Below are positions 27,401 to 36,019 of a stretch of DNA of 64,000 nt, one piece after another (position 1 is the first letter of the stretch; each line of letters starts with the position of its first letter). The position numbers and the translations under genes are program-made. This DNA is from Sporosarcina quadrami (lineage in GTDB: Bacteria; Bacillota; Bacilli; Bacillales_A; Planococcaceae), in the NCBI RefSeq assembly GCF_014836615.1, contig NZ_JACSQN010000007.1:62001-126000 (forward strand), given 5' to 3'. The notes under the pieces are model-generated. The model saw nothing but the letters and a program-made list of their open reading frames with translations, was not told the origin of the DNA and searched no databases.

Positions 27401-27777
27401 CCCAAACCCTCTTTCGTCGAAAAAAATAAACTCTATTAATCTAGTCGTCTATTGTCTGACTATGCATAATTATTAACATCACTAATATAACGTGTCAAAG
27501 TTGTGACAAACCTTTTAAAAAGACTAAGAGACGATAGTCGCTAGTTCGAAAGTTTATTATAAACCAATATTTGTAAATAGACACCCGATTACTTAGTCGT
27601 CCTATTGTTAAATTGTAGTCCATTGGCTTATTACTATTTGTGATTCGTGACTTATGAATCAATTTATCTGATAAAATATCTTGAAATTGAGATGTTTGAA
27701 TTCAAGATATTTGTTGGGCTACTAGATTAGTTGATAGAATTAAAAATAACCAGTGGCTCTTACGCCACTGGTCCGAT
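27401..27777. other. AT-rich intergenic region upstream of the pilus operon
   Basis: No open frame of note is present. The stretch must contain the minus-strand promoter of the pilus operon. TTGACA on the minus strand at 27493-27498 has only a poor -10 (TAATAA) 17 nt away, so no promoter is called. The right end is the terminator of the nuclease gene. Confidence 0.5.
27741..27772 (-). terminator. Terminator of the double-nuclease gene
   Basis: Arms ACCAGTGGC (27749-27757) and GCCACTGGT (27764-27772), then on the minus strand GTTATTTTTAA. It lies 6 nt past the stop codon. Confidence 0.85.
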
Positions 27778-30700
27778 TTATGATGCTTTTCTTACTTCAT
27801 CTGTTTGTGTACTTTCCCATATGGAGTGAACCCATTCCGGATGATCTATGAATGGATTCCGGTTTCCTTGAATTTGTTCGATAACGTTATTTCGATTCAT
27901 TTCAAATTCATCAACTGGATCTTGCTCGTGCCATTGCAATAGGATGGACAGCTTACCGTGGTAAGGGTTACTCCCGTTGTTGAGCAGTTCATTCAACTCG
28001 AGATCCACTCTGTCCCCTGCTTCATAACGCGTCGCCATATAAAACAGCATACGAGCTACGTCGCCTTTCACCCGATCGGGCGGTTCCCATGAATTCGCTG
28101 TTTTGTAGCAACCGTCGCATCCTTTAACAGCAGATCCTCCGTTATCAAAATCAAGGTTGCCACGCGAACTGTTCACTTGAACATCGGTTGGACGCAAATG
28201 ATGGATATCCGTTCCCGGTCCAATACTTGTTCCAAAGTTCCCGTGTGACTTTGCCCATACGTGCTCCCGATTCCAATCTCCGACATTTCCACCGTTTCGA
28301 TTTTTCGAACGGGATTCTCCTGAGTAGAACAAAATGACATTATCCGCATTACTCGGGTCGCTATCCGTTTCTTTAATAGCATTCCACACTTCACTGTATG
28401 ATAGTTTACGATGCTCCGAAATGATCCCGTGAAGAGCTGTTTTCAACGCTTGCCCTTCTTTACCGATGGCATCTTTGTAATAACCATCAGTAGGAGCATC
28501 AATTTCTTCATCCGATACGATGACAGTGAAAGAAGCAGTAACGGATTTTTCTCCATCGCGGGCAGTCACGCCAACGATATGACTTCCTTCAGGTAGATGT
28601 AACGTGAGAATGTTCGTCTGTAAATCTACGATTCCTTTTGTTGATGAAAACGTTAGTGTATCACCGTCAGGATCACTGAAATGTTCAGCGAGATTTATAG
28701 AAACTTTTTCACCGATTTTTAGTTCTTTGTTTGGTATCGGTTTGCTGACGACCGGTGCTTTATTTAACGAAGGCAGTGAGATGCGTTTCCCATTGGAATT
28801 ATAGAAAACCACTTTGGAAGCATCTGCGCCTTTTACGAAGGTGATCTTTTGAATGTTTTCAGCTCCTCTAATTTCTAGAGGGTGTGAGCCTTCCACGACA
28901 ACATTGCCCATTTCAGTCCCTTTCATATGGACGATCATGCCTTTTTTCTTTGCTTGCAAAATGACTCGATTTGTCTTGAACCCTTCCCCTGTAAGTTCGG
29001 CATAATCCCCTTTCAGGTACAAACCATCTTTCAACGAAGAATTTCCATCCATGTACACGGAGACACTTGGCTCAGCAATCACCACTTGTTTCCTGAATGT
29101 ACCAATCAGTTTATATTCTTTACCAATTGGCACAGGTTCCCAAATCACAGGCGGGTTAAATCCAATCTGCACCATGACAGGATCATGGTCACTTGCACGC
29201 CCTGCCATGTCGGTAAAGTCAGCATTAATGTGCAGAATGTCTACTTCAGTTTGTTCGACTAGATTATTTGATACGAGTATGTGGTCCAACACTTGTGAAT
29301 TTCCTTGGAACACATACGAATAACGATCAGCTTCATCGACGCGGTTGATCATATTCGTCATTAGACTGCCTTCGTGAATTAACAAACTCTCTGCGAATTG
29401 GAAGTCATTGAAATCGCCAAGCGAGACGACATTCGCTTCTGGATTATCTTCTTTGATTTCCGTTACGAAATTATAAACAATTTCTGCAATCTTTTTACGT
29501 TGTATTTCACTGCCATTTACTGGAGGTTGAATGGAGCCGAATTGTGGCGTATCTCCATTTTTTGAATTCCAATGATTTGCGATAACAACAATGGACTCAC
29601 CTTGGAATTCGAATTGTGCAGCTAACGGTTTTCGGCTACTGTCAAAAGCCGCATCATTCGGTTCAATCCGTCCAGGATTATGCGTCAACTTCCCGTTTGC
29701 ATATCCGGCAGCAGTCGTTGCATCTCCATGCGGAATCCCTTCCGTCATTGAGACACGAGAAGGGTTATATAGGAAGCCGACACGAATATTCGCATTCGGT
29801 TGTCCTCCGTCTTCGTTGTTTACTGGGTCAATATTTACATATTCATACTGAGCACCACCTGCATCTGAAATCGCTTGAATGAGTCGCTCATAGCTTTGAT
29901 TGGCCTTCGAGTCTCCAGCATCCGGACCATTATTATCTTGTACTTCTGTCACTCCGATAATATCAGGACTTTGCATATCGATTGCAAAAGCCCGTGCTAG
30001 TTTACGTGCTTTATCATCCGTCGTCGTCTTTTTGTTATTTGAGAAGTTCTCTAAATTGTAGGAAGCGATCGTCAGTTTGTCTTCAGATTTCACAATCGTT
30101 GTCGTTTCAGGTTGTGCGTTTCCAACTGTATGCGCACGTCTCATCTCATCCAAAGACGTATAGATTTTATAGTTTTGGAATGAATAGCCGACTACTCCTG
30201 TCAACGGTCCCGCAAAATAATCGCCAGTCGCTACTTTAAACTCTCTCGCTGGACCATTTGGTTCCAATCTGAATTGAATACGATTGGCATTTTGGTCGTT
30301 TTCTTTTAATAAAATCCCACCGTTACGTGTCTCTGTTTCAGAGTTTGCAAATACCGTAACCAAGTCACCATGTTGTTGCGGAGAAACCGCTTTTACATCA
30401 CCAACTTGAACGAGCATTGCTTCACGGCTTTCCCAGAAATCAGCCGCATATATGGTCGGGTCAAATTCCGCGAATTGATGACTGGCAATTTTCTCTTTTG
30501 GTACGTTTTCTTCATTAATGATGAATGGTGTTGGAAGCGGTACATTTCGCTCAAGTATCTGCACGTTGCCGCCACGATCGTCACGCACATTAATTTGCGT
30601 TGTTTTTAAATCCGTTTCCTGTCGATCTGCATATCCGTCAATCGCATATTCACTTACCGTTCCTGTGACAGAAACTAAGTCGCTCACTGCCAGATTCCAC

Positions 30701-32295
30701 GTATCCTTTCCACTGTAAAGGACAATGGCTTCAGACGTGTGCAGATTGCCGTCGCGTTTTTCGTCAGGCGTTTGGATGTGATAATACGTAGAACCGCTCA
30801 ACACATATTTATACGTCACGATTCCTTCTATGCCTTCCACGACTTGATTTGTGAAGGGGGATGTATGTCCTTCGCCTTGGATGTCATGAATTTGGAGACT
30901 TTCTGTAATTGCATACGTAAATGTAGAAATGTCACTATAACGATCGTCATTCGTTTTTACAACCGCTTTGACAGTCGTATCTTCTTGTATGTCGATTGGC
31001 GTTGAATAAGATGCGCCGTGTTCAATGGGATCTAAACCGTCTACGGTATAAAGAATTGTTGAATTTGGTGTTCCAGTTGTTAATGAAACTTTGACATTTC
31101 CGATAAACGTACCGCTACTCGGATTTGCGGATACTGGTTGTACAACTGAACTATCTACGACAATATCGGATGTAGAACGAGGTATAACTTGGTAGTCGTT
31201 ATCGAACTGCTGAACAATTCCAGTAATACTATCATATGTTGTCCCTACTACTAGCCCTAATGAAGCTCCTTCATCTCGGACAATGAACTCATGACCGTCT
31301 GTCGCTGCATAATTTGCCCAACCACTGCCAGCTTGGACATCTGTGAGAATAACATTATGCACGGTAACAAGCTGAGATTCATTAACTTCACCAACATCTG
31401 TTCCAGTAATTACTTTCGGCGCCGGTTCGCCTACGCCTTCAGTGCGCTCAATTACTTGTGCAGTATCCAATTGCAATAATCCACGATAGTCAACAAGTGT
31501 TCCTGTCAATGTCACTTCATCACCGACTGAGACAGCCAAACTTGTCGGCCGCACAGCAATTCCACCCGTGCTATCTTGAAGGGATATCGTATTTTTCAAT
31601 TTGGCTGCTACTACACCTTTTATAGTAACCATTTCCCCTAAATTCACGGAGCGGGCTTCTTCAATAGAAATGATTGCTGGATCACCAGGTTCACCAGGGG
31701 CGGAACCAACCATTTCATGTACACCTAAATGATCAAATGTATCTTTCGGATAAACGATCCATTCACCATCCCGATTGAATGCATCATCCGCGATTGCATC
31801 ACCATGCAAAACATCAGGTTTACGAACGAGTGTAACGTCTGTACCCCAATTACTGCGCGCGCCTACTTGTCCAAAGGAATCAATAATCGCATTCGAGTTT
31901 TTAAGGACGAACGCATCGTCACCATTGAAATTCGTAATTGTGCTATTTTCCAAATCCCCTTTCTGCTTAATGCCGGTTGCTGCATCACGATGGTAGATGA
32001 CAAACGTATCACCTTGCGCTAACGAACCCGTCAAACTAAGTTTTGAAGTTGCAGTCGTTGCTCCATTTGCAAATAACTCCAGAGAATAATTTTGTAAATC
32101 AACTGATTGCCCAGTCCCGTTATATAACTCAATTGCTTTATTAAAGCTACTTCCTTCTACATATTCAGAAATGATCAAATCAGATGCTACAGTTTCCGCT
32201 TTCACCGTTGCTGGAATTGTCGGTATGCTCATACTTACAATTAAACCAATAGCTAGAATACTGTTCAAACGCTTTCTCCATCTCTTATTGCGCAT
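27778..32295 (-). CDS. Secreted protein with two nuclease domains
   Basis: This 1505-residue protein has a signal peptide (about 1-33). The domains seen are: lamin-tail domain (about 36-150, LIISEYVEGSSFNKAIELYNGT); OB-fold segments (about 205-375); a chitobiase C-terminal-like β domain (about 388-470, STILYTVDGLDP); a YhcR-like OB region (about 475-720); and an endonuclease/exonuclease/phosphatase domain (about 742-1040) with SYNLENF, VIANHWNSK, SLGDFND and SDHDPVMV. A linker and an Ig/cadherin-like domain (about 1178-1260, HFSDPDGDTL) follow. A C-terminal endonuclease I domain (about 1280-1500) has DWNREHVWAKSHG and HHLRPTDVQVNSSRGN. It probably digests extracellular DNA or RNA. There is no wall anchor, so release is likely. 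Confidence 0.9.
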   Translation of the reverse strand: MRNKRWRKRLNSILAIGLIVSMSIPTIPATVKAETVASDLIISEYVEGSSFNKAIELYNGTGQSVDLQNYSLELFANGATTATSKLSLTGSLAQGDTFVIYHRDAATGIKQKGDLENSTITNFNGDDAFVLKNSNAIIDSFGQVGARSNWGTDVTLVRKPDVLHGDAIADDAFNRDGEWIVYPKDTFDHLGVHEMVGSAPGEPGDPAIISIEEARSVNLGEMVTIKGVVAAKLKNTISLQDSTGGIAVRPTSLAVSVGDEVTLTGTLVDYRGLLQLDTAQVIERTEGVGEPAPKVITGTDVGEVNESQLVTVHNVILTDVQAGSGWANYAATDGHEFIVRDEGASLGLVVGTTYDSITGIVQQFDNDYQVIPRSTSDIVVDSSVVQPVSANPSSGTFIGNVKVSLTTGTPNSTILYTVDGLDPIEHGASYSTPIDIQEDTTVKAVVKTNDDRYSDISTFTYAITESLQIHDIQGEGHTSPFTNQVVEGIEGIVTYKYVLSGSTYYHIQTPDEKRDGNLHTSEAIVLYSGKDTWNLAVSDLVSVTGTVSEYAIDGYADRQETDLKTTQINVRDDRGGNVQILERNVPLPTPFIINEENVPKEKIASHQFAEFDPTIYAADFWESREAMLVQVGDVKAVSPQQHGDLVTVFANSETETRNGGILLKENDQNANRIQFRLEPNGPAREFKVATGDYFAGPLTGVVGYSFQNYKIYTSLDEMRRAHTVGNAQPETTTIVKSEDKLTIASYNLENFSNNKKTTTDDKARKLARAFAIDMQSPDIIGVTEVQDNNGPDAGDSKANQSYERLIQAISDAGGAQYEYVNIDPVNNEDGGQPNANIRVGFLYNPSRVSMTEGIPHGDATTAAGYANGKLTHNPGRIEPNDAAFDSSRKPLAAQFEFQGESIVVIANHWNSKNGDTPQFGSIQPPVNGSEIQRKKIAEIVYNFVTEIKEDNPEANVVSLGDFNDFQFAESLLIHEGSLMTNMINRVDEADRYSYVFQGNSQVLDHILVSNNLVEQTEVDILHINADFTDMAGRASDHDPVMVQIGFNPPVIWEPVPIGKEYKLIGTFRKQVVIAEPSVSVYMDGNSSLKDGLYLKGDYAELTGEGFKTNRVILQAKKKGMIVHMKGTEMGNVVVEGSHPLEIRGAENIQKITFVKGADASKVVFYNSNGKRISLPSLNKAPVVSKPIPNKELKIGEKVSINLAEHFSDPDGDTLTFSSTKGIVDLQTNILTLHLPEGSHIVGVTARDGEKSVTASFTVIVSDEEIDAPTDGYYKDAIGKEGQALKTALHGIISEHRKLSYSEVWNAIKETDSDPSNADNVILFYSGESRSKNRNGGNVGDWNREHVWAKSHGNFGTSIGPGTDIHHLRPTDVQVNSSRGNLDFDNGGSAVKGCDGCYKTANSWEPPDRVKGDVARMLFYMATRYEAGDRVDLELNELLNNGSNPYHGKLSILLQWHEQDPVDEFEMNRNNVIEQIQGNRNPFIDHPEWVHSIWESTQTDEVRKAS

Positions 32296-32527
32296 GGTAC
32301 CTATCTCCTCTCAGATTTGAAATATGGTGCAGTGCGTTCAAGATAGTATGAAAACCGCTCCTTTCTAGTAAACTACTAAATTAATAGGTTTCTTTTTAAT
32401 CGTACCATTTGATTTATTTAATGACTATGAGACTTTTTGTAATAATTCGTAAATAAGTCATGTAGCTTTTGATGGATTTTATATTGCGAAAAGGGTGTGT
32501 TAAGTTGCATGGTGCGTTTTTAGGAGG

Positions 32528-32748
32528 TACATTTCGTTGCGACGCGGTTACGTTTCGATACGGCGCGGTTACGTTTCGTTGCGCCACCTACGTTTCGATA
32601 CGAACGCTTTACGTTTCGTTGCGACACGGCTACGTTTCGATACGGCGCGGTTACGTTTCGTTGCGACGCCTACGTTTCGATACGAACGCTTTACGTTTCG
32701 TTGCGACACGGCTACATTTCGATACGGCGCGGTTACGTTTCATTACAC
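32528..32748 (+). repeat. Array of 11 tandem ~21-nt TACGTTTCG repeats
   Basis: Eleven units begin TACGTTTCG (two have TACATTTCG, the last TACGTTTCA). Starts are 32528, 32549, 32570, 32589, 32610, 32631, 32652, 32671, 32692, 32713 and 32734. Units alternate between a GTTGCG type and a GATACG type. Two units are 19 nt, giving an 82-nt higher-order period (32570-32651 and 32652-32733). The region is far more GC-rich than its surroundings. The 19-nt units break any reading frame, so it is not coding. Confidence 0.93.
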
Positions 32749-32788
32749 AAAAAAGCACCCTCTCAACAAAACTTCATTGAAAGGATGC
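32749..32788 (-). terminator. Terminator of the FtsH-like gene
   Basis: On the minus strand GCATCCTTTCAA (32777-32788) pairs along its full length with TTGAGAGGGTGC (32755-32766), with two G-U pairs. TTTTTTG follows (32748-32754). Confidence 0.88.
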
Positions 32789-32804
32789 CCCAATTACTTT
32801 ATTT

Positions 32805-34544
32805 TCAGCTAAAAATAGCTAACTTCTGATTTTCCACGCCGTCGCCATCGACAATTGCCTGGACTTCTGTGCCATCCAATGTCTCTTTTCTAAACAACAC
32901 ATTGACGAGTTCTTCAAACTGCGCTGCATTTTCTTTAATGAGCGTCTCCGTCTTGCGTAACGCGACACCGAAGATTGCCTGCATCTTCAATTCCTTTTCA
33001 CTTTTATTAAACGTTAGTGAAAAGCTCTCTAGCAGCAACCCAGTATCAACCATCCGTTCAATAATTTCTTTCGCTTGCTGTACATCTCCACTCACGCCGA
33101 TACTATGTTCACCAAGATACAGCCGTTCAGCAACGCCACCGGCAAGAATCATACTCACTTGATCCATTAATTCACTCGCAGTTTGCAAATGCATTTCTTT
33201 CTGAATCGGTGCAACATATCCTAATGCTTGTCCTCTTGGAATAATTGTCGCTTTTCTGACTGAACCAGGCTTTGTCAATGCGGCAATCAAAGCATGTCCT
33301 GATTCATGGATGGCTACACGACGTTTCGTATCCATATCATTGAGCGCTCTCGATGTGCTACCTAAAATCGTACGATCGATCGCAAAATCCAAGTCACTTT
33401 TACCGATCTTTTCACGTCCATCACGGATTGCCCGTTTACTTGCTGTCTCAAACAATGAACTTAATTCAGCACCTGAGAAGCCAGACGTACTTTCAGCCAA
33501 AACATCTAGTGATGCATACACTTCATCTGCCAACTTACGGCCTTTTGTATGAATATCGATGATTTCGCGACGTCCACCTGTATCAGGCAAAGGCACATTA
33601 AATGTATAATCGATCCGCCCTGGACGAAGGAATGCTTCATCGAGCATGTCTTTCCGGTTCGTTGCCGCAATGAACAAAATCCCTTCATTATCATTGCCAC
33701 CATCTAACTGCACAAGCAGCTCCGTCAACGTTTTCTCAGACTCTTCGCCACCGTGCTCTTTACGTTTTCCTGCCAACGCATCGACTTCATCGATGAAAAT
33801 GACCGCCGGACGTTGCTTACGTGCATTTTGGAATAAAGAACGAACTCGCGATGCTCCTACACCAACAAACAACTCCGTAAAAGCAGAACCGCTTGAAGAA
33901 TAGAACGTCGCTCCAATTTCATGTGCAATCGCTTGGGCAAGTAACGTTTTCCCTGTTCCCGGTGGTCCGTACAATAAAATCCCTTTTGGCGCTTTAATAC
34001 CGACTTGCGTAGCACGTTTCGGATCTTTAATAATCGATAGCGTCTGATGAATCTCTTCCTTCATTTCTTCAGGAAGTCCGCCAATATCATCGAGTGTAAT
34101 ATCAGGAAGTGCTGTCGCTTTTGAAGCTCCGTTCTTCATGGAAGAAACCCCTGCACCTAACTTCCCTTTTCGGTGTAATACGAAAAGAGTCAGTAAAGCA
34201 GCGATAAGAAATCCTATGAAGAGTAAACCGCTATATTTTCCGCTATCTGCATATTTGTAAGTTAAATTATATTTTTCAACGAGTTGTTCTGCCAGCTGAC
34301 TTTGTGGGCGAACTTGCGTTACATAGAGACCTTCTTGCGTATTCAACGACAATGTCCCATCAGCCGATTCCTTCAAAGCTAACGTTTGATCCGCATTAGA
34401 TTGAATCGTCTTTTCAAATTCAGAAAAAGACACATCCATTCCTTTTGGCGTACCTGAGATATACCATCCAATACTTGTTATTGCACCAATGACTACAGCG
34501 ACTAGGACGACAATCTTCATTGTAAACTTTGAATTTGGCTTCAA
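32805..34544 (-). CDS. FtsH-like membrane AAA+ zinc protease (extra copy)
   Basis: This 579-residue protein has a TTG start. Two TM helices (about 8-28, 105-122) flank a short outside domain. The AAA+ module has Walker A GPPGTGKTLL (about 194), Walker B VIFIDEVDALAG (about 250) and the second region of homology AATNRKDMLDEAFLRPGRID. The zinc site HESGH (about 414) and a later Asp (GVSGDVQQAKEI) complete the M41 peptidase. It is shorter than housekeeping FtsH (usually above 600 residues). No tilS or hpt neighbours are present, so it is likely a paralogue that degrades selected membrane or stress proteins. It stands alone as a single gene. Confidence 0.9.
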   Translation of the reverse strand: MKPNSKFTMKIVVLVAVVIGAITSIGWYISGTPKGMDVSFSEFEKTIQSNADQTLALKESADGTLSLNTQEGLYVTQVRPQSQLAEQLVEKYNLTYKYADSGKYSGLLFIGFLIAALLTLFVLHRKGKLGAGVSSMKNGASKATALPDITLDDIGGLPEEMKEEIHQTLSIIKDPKRATQVGIKAPKGILLYGPPGTGKTLLAQAIAHEIGATFYSSSGSAFTELFVGVGASRVRSLFQNARKQRPAVIFIDEVDALAGKRKEHGGEESEKTLTELLVQLDGGNDNEGILFIAATNRKDMLDEAFLRPGRIDYTFNVPLPDTGGRREIIDIHTKGRKLADEVYASLDVLAESTSGFSGAELSSLFETASKRAIRDGREKIGKSDLDFAIDRTILGSTSRALNDMDTKRRVAIHESGHALIAALTKPGSVRKATIIPRGQALGYVAPIQKEMHLQTASELMDQVSMILAGGVAERLYLGEHSIGVSGDVQQAKEIIERMVDTGLLLESFSLTFNKSEKELKMQAIFGVALRKTETLIKENAAQFEELVNVLFRKETLDGTEVQAIVDGDGVENQKLAIFS

Positions 34545-34757
34545 GCCATCCCCAACTCCTTCGACTAGATAACACTATTATATAAGAGTTGATAACAAAA
34601 ATGCACTATTAAAATAAAAACATTTTTGACAAATTAACAACGCTATCTATCTAACTTGACATTGATAAATAGATTATAAACCTGCTTTAATAAAGTTTAT
34701 TTCAGAAGATATGTTCTAGCACTTCAAATGATTATTTCGCACTAACAAGAACAGCGA
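34545..34757. other. AT-rich leader of the FtsH-like gene
   Basis: No gene was seen. A TATAAT on the minus strand (34577-34582) could be the -10 of the FtsH-like gene, but no good -35 lies at the right distance. Confidence 0.4.
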
Positions 34758-34786
34758 TTGCTTTCTACTCCTCTTTATGCTATAAT
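34758..34786 (+). promoter_or_regulatory. Strong sigma-A promoter of the ncRNA
   Basis: TTGCTT (34758-34763), a 17-nt spacer ending TGC (extended -10) and a perfect TATAAT (34781-34786) lie on the plus strand. There is no plus-strand gene downstream before the terminator at 35042. Transcription should start near 34793. Confidence 0.75.
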
Positions 34787-34792
34787 AAAATA

Positions 34793-35075
34793 TTAGCACC
34801 ACTCATAGTAACTTGCAATTTGACATATGGCATTCTACGTACTGTTTTTGAGGACACTTATTCACACTGGCGCGACTAAAGGGTCGCAAGGACGTAAGAG
34901 AAGGTAGGGCTTGCGTTGCTTAAGGATAGAAGACACCCAGTGGAAAAATGACCGCGGCATTGATCATTTTCGACAGCATCCGGATCACGGATCTATTAGA
35001 TGAATACAACACTTCAATTTAAAAAGTTACTATACAAATCAAAGGGCCGCCCCATTCATGGGGTTGGCCCTTTTC
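34793..35075 (+). ncRNA. Candidate stand-alone structured RNA, ~280 nt
   Basis: The unit runs from a strong promoter (TATAAT 34781-34786) to a strong terminator (35042-35074) without an open frame. An outer helix CACTGG (34865-34870) / CCAGTG (34937-34942) closes two inner hairpins: GCGAC/GTCGC (34872-34876/34883-34887) and GACGTAAG/CTTGCGTT (34891-34898/34910-34917, with G-U pairs). Further hairpins are AAAATGA/TCATTTT (34945-34951/34964-34970) and ATCCG/CGGAT (34978-34982/34988-34992). The closed multi-helix core resembles an aptamer or structured sRNA. It does not match the SRP RNA, tmRNA, 6S, RNase P or riboswitch consensus sequences known to me. The class is unknown. Confidence 0.6.
35042..35074. 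terminator. Bidirectional terminator of the ncRNA and murR operon
   Basis: Nested arms AAGGGCC (35042-35048) / GGCCCTT (35066-35072) and CCCAT/ATGGG (35051-35055/35058-35062) are followed by TTTT on the plus strand and TTTGATTT on the minus strand. Confidence 0.88.
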
Positions 35076-35105
35076 CAATTCACCAATGAGCAATGAAATC
35101 TACCC

Positions 35106-35978
35106 TTATCTTTTGCGATAATTCTCGTTTTGAATTTCTTTTATTGCCTCACGTGAAGCATCCAAGTACTTTATAGTCGTGTCAAATTGCATGGATGCTA
35201 CAGACATGAAAAGGATATCCATTACGTGTAGTTGCGCTAATCTAGAGGATGTCGCACCACTTCTGAGGTTGGCTTCTTTTGTTGGTGATGTATATAACTG
35301 TATTTGAGAGATTTTTGATATAGACGATTGCCCATATTTTGTTAAGCTAATAGTCTTTGCTCCATTTTCGTTTGCGAGTTCCAAAATCTTTCTCACTTCA
35401 AATGTTTCCCCAGAAAACGAAATACCGACAACTACATCGCGTTCTCCTACATTCGCCATAATTGTCGCGCCCAAATGCAAATCCGTACTTACAGTAGATG
35501 CTTTGTGTATTCGTAAAAACTTTTGTTGAGCATCAATTGCAGGTATTCCCGATGCACCAACACCAAAGAAGTGAATGTTTTCCGCTTGGACAATTGCTTC
35601 TACCGCTTGCTCCACTTGTTGTTCATCCATAAGTTCAGACGTTTCCAATAAAGTATGAACTGCGTGCTCTGTCACTTTTTGAACGATTGCCCCGACAGAT
35701 TCGTTCGGCTGTATATCTCGGTTTGTAATTTCATAATTGCGTCCAAGATCTCCATTAATTCTTAACTTCAGCTCTTGGAAGCCTTTTAATTTCAATGACT
35801 TGCAAAGTCTTGTAACCGCAGCTCCACTCGTTTGACTAATTTCCCCTAAATCTGAAACAGTCATAGTTACGACGTCTTGTGGGTTGGACAATATATAATC
35901 TGCAATTTTTTGTTCTGAAGGAGGAAGCATATGTTTCATTTCTTTAAGTAAAACTAATCCACCGCTTGTAATTGCCAT
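35106..35978 (-). CDS. murR: MurR/RpiR-family regulator of MurNAc operon
   Basis: This 290-residue protein has an N-terminal HTH of the RpiR type (about 1-75, with PSEQKIADYILSNPQDVVTMTVSDLGEISQTSGAAVTRLCKSL). A C-terminal SIS domain (about 125-255, HFFGVGASGIPAIDAQQKFLRI, VVGISFSGETFEVRKIL) binds phosphosugars. In this family MurNAc-6-phosphate is the usual effector. It is the last gene of the operon and starts behind AGGAGG. It probably controls the operon it closes. No operator palindrome could be fixed with confidence. Confidence 0.88.
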   Translation of the reverse strand: MAITSGGLVLLKEMKHMLPPSEQKIADYILSNPQDVVTMTVSDLGEISQTSGAAVTRLCKSLKLKGFQELKLRINGDLGRNYEITNRDIQPNESVGAIVQKVTEHAVHTLLETSELMDEQQVEQAVEAIVQAENIHFFGVGASGIPAIDAQQKFLRIHKASTVSTDLHLGATIMANVGERDVVVGISFSGETFEVRKILELANENGAKTISLTKYGQSSISKISQIQLYTSPTKEANLRSGATSSRLAQLHVMDILFMSVASMQFDTTIKYLDASREAIKEIQNENYRKR

Positions 35979-36019
35979 CTTCTGCCTCCTCTTCAGTCAC
36001 TGCTTTTAAATTCACATCA

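Larger units (their letters stand above)
32296..32804. other. Intergenic region with a repeat array
   Basis: Apart from the 21-nt array (32528-32748) and the terminator (32749-32788) the region is AT-rich. The left part (32296-32460) should contain the minus-strand promoter of the nuclease gene. No convincing small gene was seen. Confidence 0.6.

Noticed and set aside
27490-27500. TTGACA as -35 of the pilus operon
   Set aside because: The matching -10 at 17 nt is TAATAA, too weak to call without transcript data.
32528-32748. CRISPR array
   Set aside because: The period is only 19-21 nt, units are adjacent without unique spacers, and no cas genes are near.
32469-32812. Two overlapping open frames with FRY/VSIR-type repeats
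   Set aside because: They arise from the 21-nt repeat array. Units of 19 nt shift the frame, so no repeat peptide is kept.
34860-34945. c-di-GMP-I (GEMM) riboswitch
   Set aside because: The closing stem and a first hairpin look similar in outline, but the conserved GGACGCAAAGCC-type core is missing and no gene follows on the strand.
34935-34960. T-box antiterminator
   Set aside because: TGACCGCGG resembles the T-box bulge region, but TGGNACCGCG is not matched and there is no downstream aminoacyl-tRNA or amino acid gene on that strand.
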